From the NCBI GenBank assembly GCA_025362615.1, contig JANYFQ010000231.1:1-7005 (forward strand): DNA of 7,005 nt. The letters are read 5' to 3'. The first letter of the stretch is position 1. Each line of letters opens with the position of its first letter. Both the position numbers and the translations under genes were made by a program. The notes beneath the pieces were generated by a model. That model had not been told where the DNA came from and searched no databases. It saw only the letters and a list, made by a program, of their open reading frames with translations. Source of the DNA: Hymenobacter sp. (GTDB lineage Bacteria; Bacteroidota; Bacteroidia; Cytophagales; Hymenobacteraceae). Shown here in pieces: positions 5,511-7,005 of this stretch.

Positions 5511-6863
5511 TTATGATTTGGCACCGGGCCGCGCAATTTCGCCCGGCGTGATGCCACGTAACTTCTTGAACACCCGATTGAACGTCGATTTTGAGTTGAA
5601 GCCGCTTTCCAGGGCCACGCCCACCAACGAGTAGTGGCCCAGGCGCGGGTCGGCGAGTTTGCGCTCGGCCTCGGCCACGCGGTAGCCGTTCACGAAGTCG
5701 TTGAAATTTTGCCCGCAGCCGCTGTTGATGACCCGCGAAAGCACCGACGGGTTGGTGCGGAGCCGGTGCGCCAGCTCGGTGAGGGTCAGCTCGGGTTCGA
5801 GCCAGGGCTGCTCGTCGGCCATCAGGGCCAGCAGGCGGGTGCGCCAGGGGTGCAGCTCGGGGGCCAGCTCGGCGGGCGGGGCCGGTTGGGCCGGGGTGTT
5901 TTCGGAGAAACCGGCCGGGCGGGCGGCTTCCGGCGAAGCCGCTGCCGCACGGGCCTCGGCGGGGGGGGCGGTACCGGCAACGGCACTTGTGTCGGCGGTG
6001 GCCGGAGCGGGCGCAAGGGGCAGCGGCGGCACCTGCACCAGAACGATGGGCAGAAGCGTAGCCGCCTCAAATCCAAAGCGCAGCGGCACCCGCGCCGCGC
6101 CGTTGGCTTGCAAGCCCACCACCATCAGCGCGTAGAGCAGCAGCCCGTTGCCTAGGAAGGCGTACCAGTAGCCGTCGTAGTTCAGCGGCCCGCGCACCAT
6201 TTCCAGGGCCTGCACGCCCAGGCCCAGCAGCAGCAGCAGCAGCGCCGCCCGCAGCAAATCCCGAAATCCGGCAAACCGCAGCTGCTCGGTGTCCGAAAAA
6301 TGGTCGTCGAGGTAGCGGCGGTAGCGGCGGTAGCGGCGCAGCGTGGCCAGCCCGTAGGCCAACAGCAGCGCGTAGCCTAGCCACTCAAAAGCCACACCCG
6401 CGCCATCGAGCGCATTGCTGGCCAAGCCTTTGGTGCCGAAATGCAACGGCAGTGCCTCGCCCCGCAGCCCGTGGCTCAGGCCCAGGTCGAGGCCGGCGGC
6501 CAGCGCGTAGCAGCCCGCGTACACCCCCAGCGGCAGCAGGTGCCGCCGCTGCCCACGCCAGGCAAAATCCTGATTGACCAGCGCCTCAAAATACAGGTAC
6601 AACACCGGCCCCAACCCCGGCCAGGGCCGCCACGGCACGTAAAACATAAACGTCGAGTGGCCATCGTGGCTGTCGTACCAGCCCGCGTAGCCCAGCATCC
6701 ACTGCGTCACGGGCAGCACCACCAGCAGCAGCAACAACGCCAGCAACCCATCGGCCACCCGGCTTTGGCGCAGCGCCCGCACCCACAGGTAGCCCGCCAA
6801 CGCCAAGCCCGGCACCACAAAAGGCAGCAGCAACGCACTGTGCGCATTGAAATTGAAAACCAT
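5511..6863 (-). CDS. Membrane-anchored AraC-family transcriptional regulator
   Basis: A 450-residue protein from ATG at 6863 (MVFNFNAHSA); an upstream in-frame TTG at 6887 is rejected because the ATG lies four bases after a TATCTTCG promoter-like box. The N-terminal half carries about six hydrophobic segments, roughly 9-30, 38-59, 109-128, 156-175, 203-221 and 233-251, with a GPVLYLYFEALVNQDF stretch (85-100) typical of Bacteroidota membrane-bound AraC regulators. An Ala/Pro-rich linker spans about 280-336. The C-terminal AraC domain (337-450) has a first helix-turn-helix around 360-385, FNDFVNGYRVAEAERKL (51-67 of the domain), and a second with GFNSKSTFNRVFKKLRGITP (421-440). It should bind DNA while fixed in the inner membrane and respond to an unknown signal (family-based inference). 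It precedes the three paralogues on the same strand, so they are the obvious candidate targets. Confidence 0.92.
   Translation of the reverse strand: MVFNFNAHSALLLPFVVPGLALAGYLWVRALRQSRVADGLLALLLLLVVLPVTQWMLGYAGWYDSHDGHSTFMFYVPWRPWPGLGPVLYLYFEALVNQDFAWRGQRRHLLPLGVYAGCYALAAGLDLGLSHGLRGEALPLHFGTKGLASNALDGAGVAFEWLGYALLLAYGLATLRRYRRYRRYLDDHFSDTEQLRFAGFRDLLRAALLLLLLGLGVQALEMVRGPLNYDGYWYAFLGNGLLLYALMVVGLQANGAARVPLRFGFEAATLLPIVLVQVPPLPLAPAPATADTSAVAGTAPPAEARAAAASPEAARPAGFSENTPAQPAPPAELAPELHPWRTRLLALMADEQPWLEPELTLTELAHRLRTNPSVLSRVINSGCGQNFNDFVNGYRVAEAERKLADPRLGHYSLVGVALESGFNSKSTFNRVFKKLRGITPGEIARPGAKS
6312..6338. repeat. In-frame 9-bp triplication inside the regulator
   Basis: GTAGCGGCG is repeated three times without interruption. 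On the coding strand it encodes a run of Arg-Arg-Tyr repeats (about residues 176-184) just after a membrane segment, giving a strongly basic cytoplasmic-side stretch. The in-frame length suggests slippage that could vary between strains. Confidence 0.8.
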
Positions 6864-6867
6864 GGCA

Positions 6868-6875
6868 CGAAGATA
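6868..6875 (-). promoter_or_regulatory. -7-like box TATCTTCG, AraC-type regulator
   Basis: The minus strand reads TATCTTCGTGCCATG: one mismatch from TAnnTTTG and four bases before the start codon, the same geometry as the box before the DUF6660-like gene. This again predicts a leaderless or near-leaderless message. No clear -33 element is visible. Confidence 0.45.
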
Positions 6876-6907
6876 ACCGGGCAGCAAATGCAGTTCATGA
6901 CCCGGTT

Positions 6908-6939
6908 GGGGTTTTGGGGGCTGGGGGCTGGGGGCTGGG
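6908..6939 (+). repeat. G-run tandem repeat with quadruplex-forming pattern
   Basis: GGGG-TTTT-GGGGG-CT-GGGGG-CT-GGGGG-CT-GGG on the plus strand: a 7-bp unit (CTGGGGG) in tandem plus a preceding G4 run. At least four G-runs with short loops satisfy the usual intramolecular G-quadruplex pattern. It is about 45 bases upstream of the regulator start, on the non-coding strand's C-rich counterpart. Confidence 0.8.
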
Positions 6940-6946
6940 TTTTAGG

Positions 6947-6981
6947 TGTTGGGTGTTCGGTGTTCGGTGTTCGGTGTTCGG
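6947..6981. repeat. Five 7-bp tandem repeats (TGTTCGG)
   Basis: Five units of TGTT(C/G)GG in perfect register; the first differs by one base. Both this array and the neighbouring G-rich one have a 7-bp period. Similar heptamer arrays occur between genes in many Bacteroidota and create spurious Thr-Glu-His/Pro-Asn peptides when translated. It is followed by an AT-rich stretch (6982-7000). Confidence 0.85.
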
Positions 6982-7005
6982 TTTTTAAAATCAATTTTTT
7001 TAGAC

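Noticed and set aside
5634..6155. 173-codon plus-strand frame opposite the AraC regulator
   Set aside because: Antisense to a well-supported gene and low-complexity in composition.
6707..6994. 95-codon minus-strand frame starting in the heptamer array
   Set aside because: Its Thr-Glu-His/Pro-Asn-rich start is simply the 7-bp repeat translated; the remainder is an out-of-frame reading of the regulator's start.

Overview
The window looks like chromosomal DNA from a GC-rich Bacteroidota, most likely Hymenobacter or a close relative. The pointers are Bacteroidota-type promoter boxes (TAnnTTTG), no Shine-Dalgarno sequences before the starts, a DUF6660-like gene ahead of a CzcA-type pump, and an AraC regulator with a membrane-embedded N-terminal half. 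This placement is inferred from gene content and style, not from a marker gene. Every convincing gene lies on the minus strand, so transcription runs from right to left.

In transcription order: (i) 6864-7005 is a spacer with two blocks of 7-bp tandem repeats, one of them with quadruplex-like G-runs. (ii) 6863-5511 encodes a membrane-anchored AraC-family regulator. (iii) 5415-4975, 4944-4510 and 4465-4025 are three small tandem paralogues with N-terminal export signals, sharing an IPAxxQFxLGGGQ ... N(V/I)GPV ... GS(R/T)A(L/V)(L/V)LN core that I cannot assign to a named family. (iv) 4024-3631 is a gene-free stretch holding a multi-hairpin repeat (element B), a perfect 13-bp hairpin, a terminator-like hairpin on the other strand, and the promoter of the next gene. 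(v) 3630-3298 encodes a small Cys/His-rich DUF6660-like protein. (vi) 3297-2959 is gene-free and holds element A, a relative of element B in the opposite orientation. (vii) 2958 to the left edge is the first 986 codons of a CzcA/CusA-family heavy-metal RND pump.

The window therefore contains two functional blocks: a regulator plus three-paralogue cassette of unknown role, and the start of a metal-efflux operon (DUF6660-like protein, then CzcA). The pump lacks the CusA methionine relay by hand alignment and fits divalent metals (Zn/Co/Cd) better than Cu/Ag.

The most unusual parts are (1) the pair of hairpin elements A and B, which keep two 15-nt blocks unchanged while their stems change on both sides, and which bracket the DUF6660-like gene in opposite orientations; and (2) the three-copy family of small exported proteins directly behind a membrane-bound regulator.
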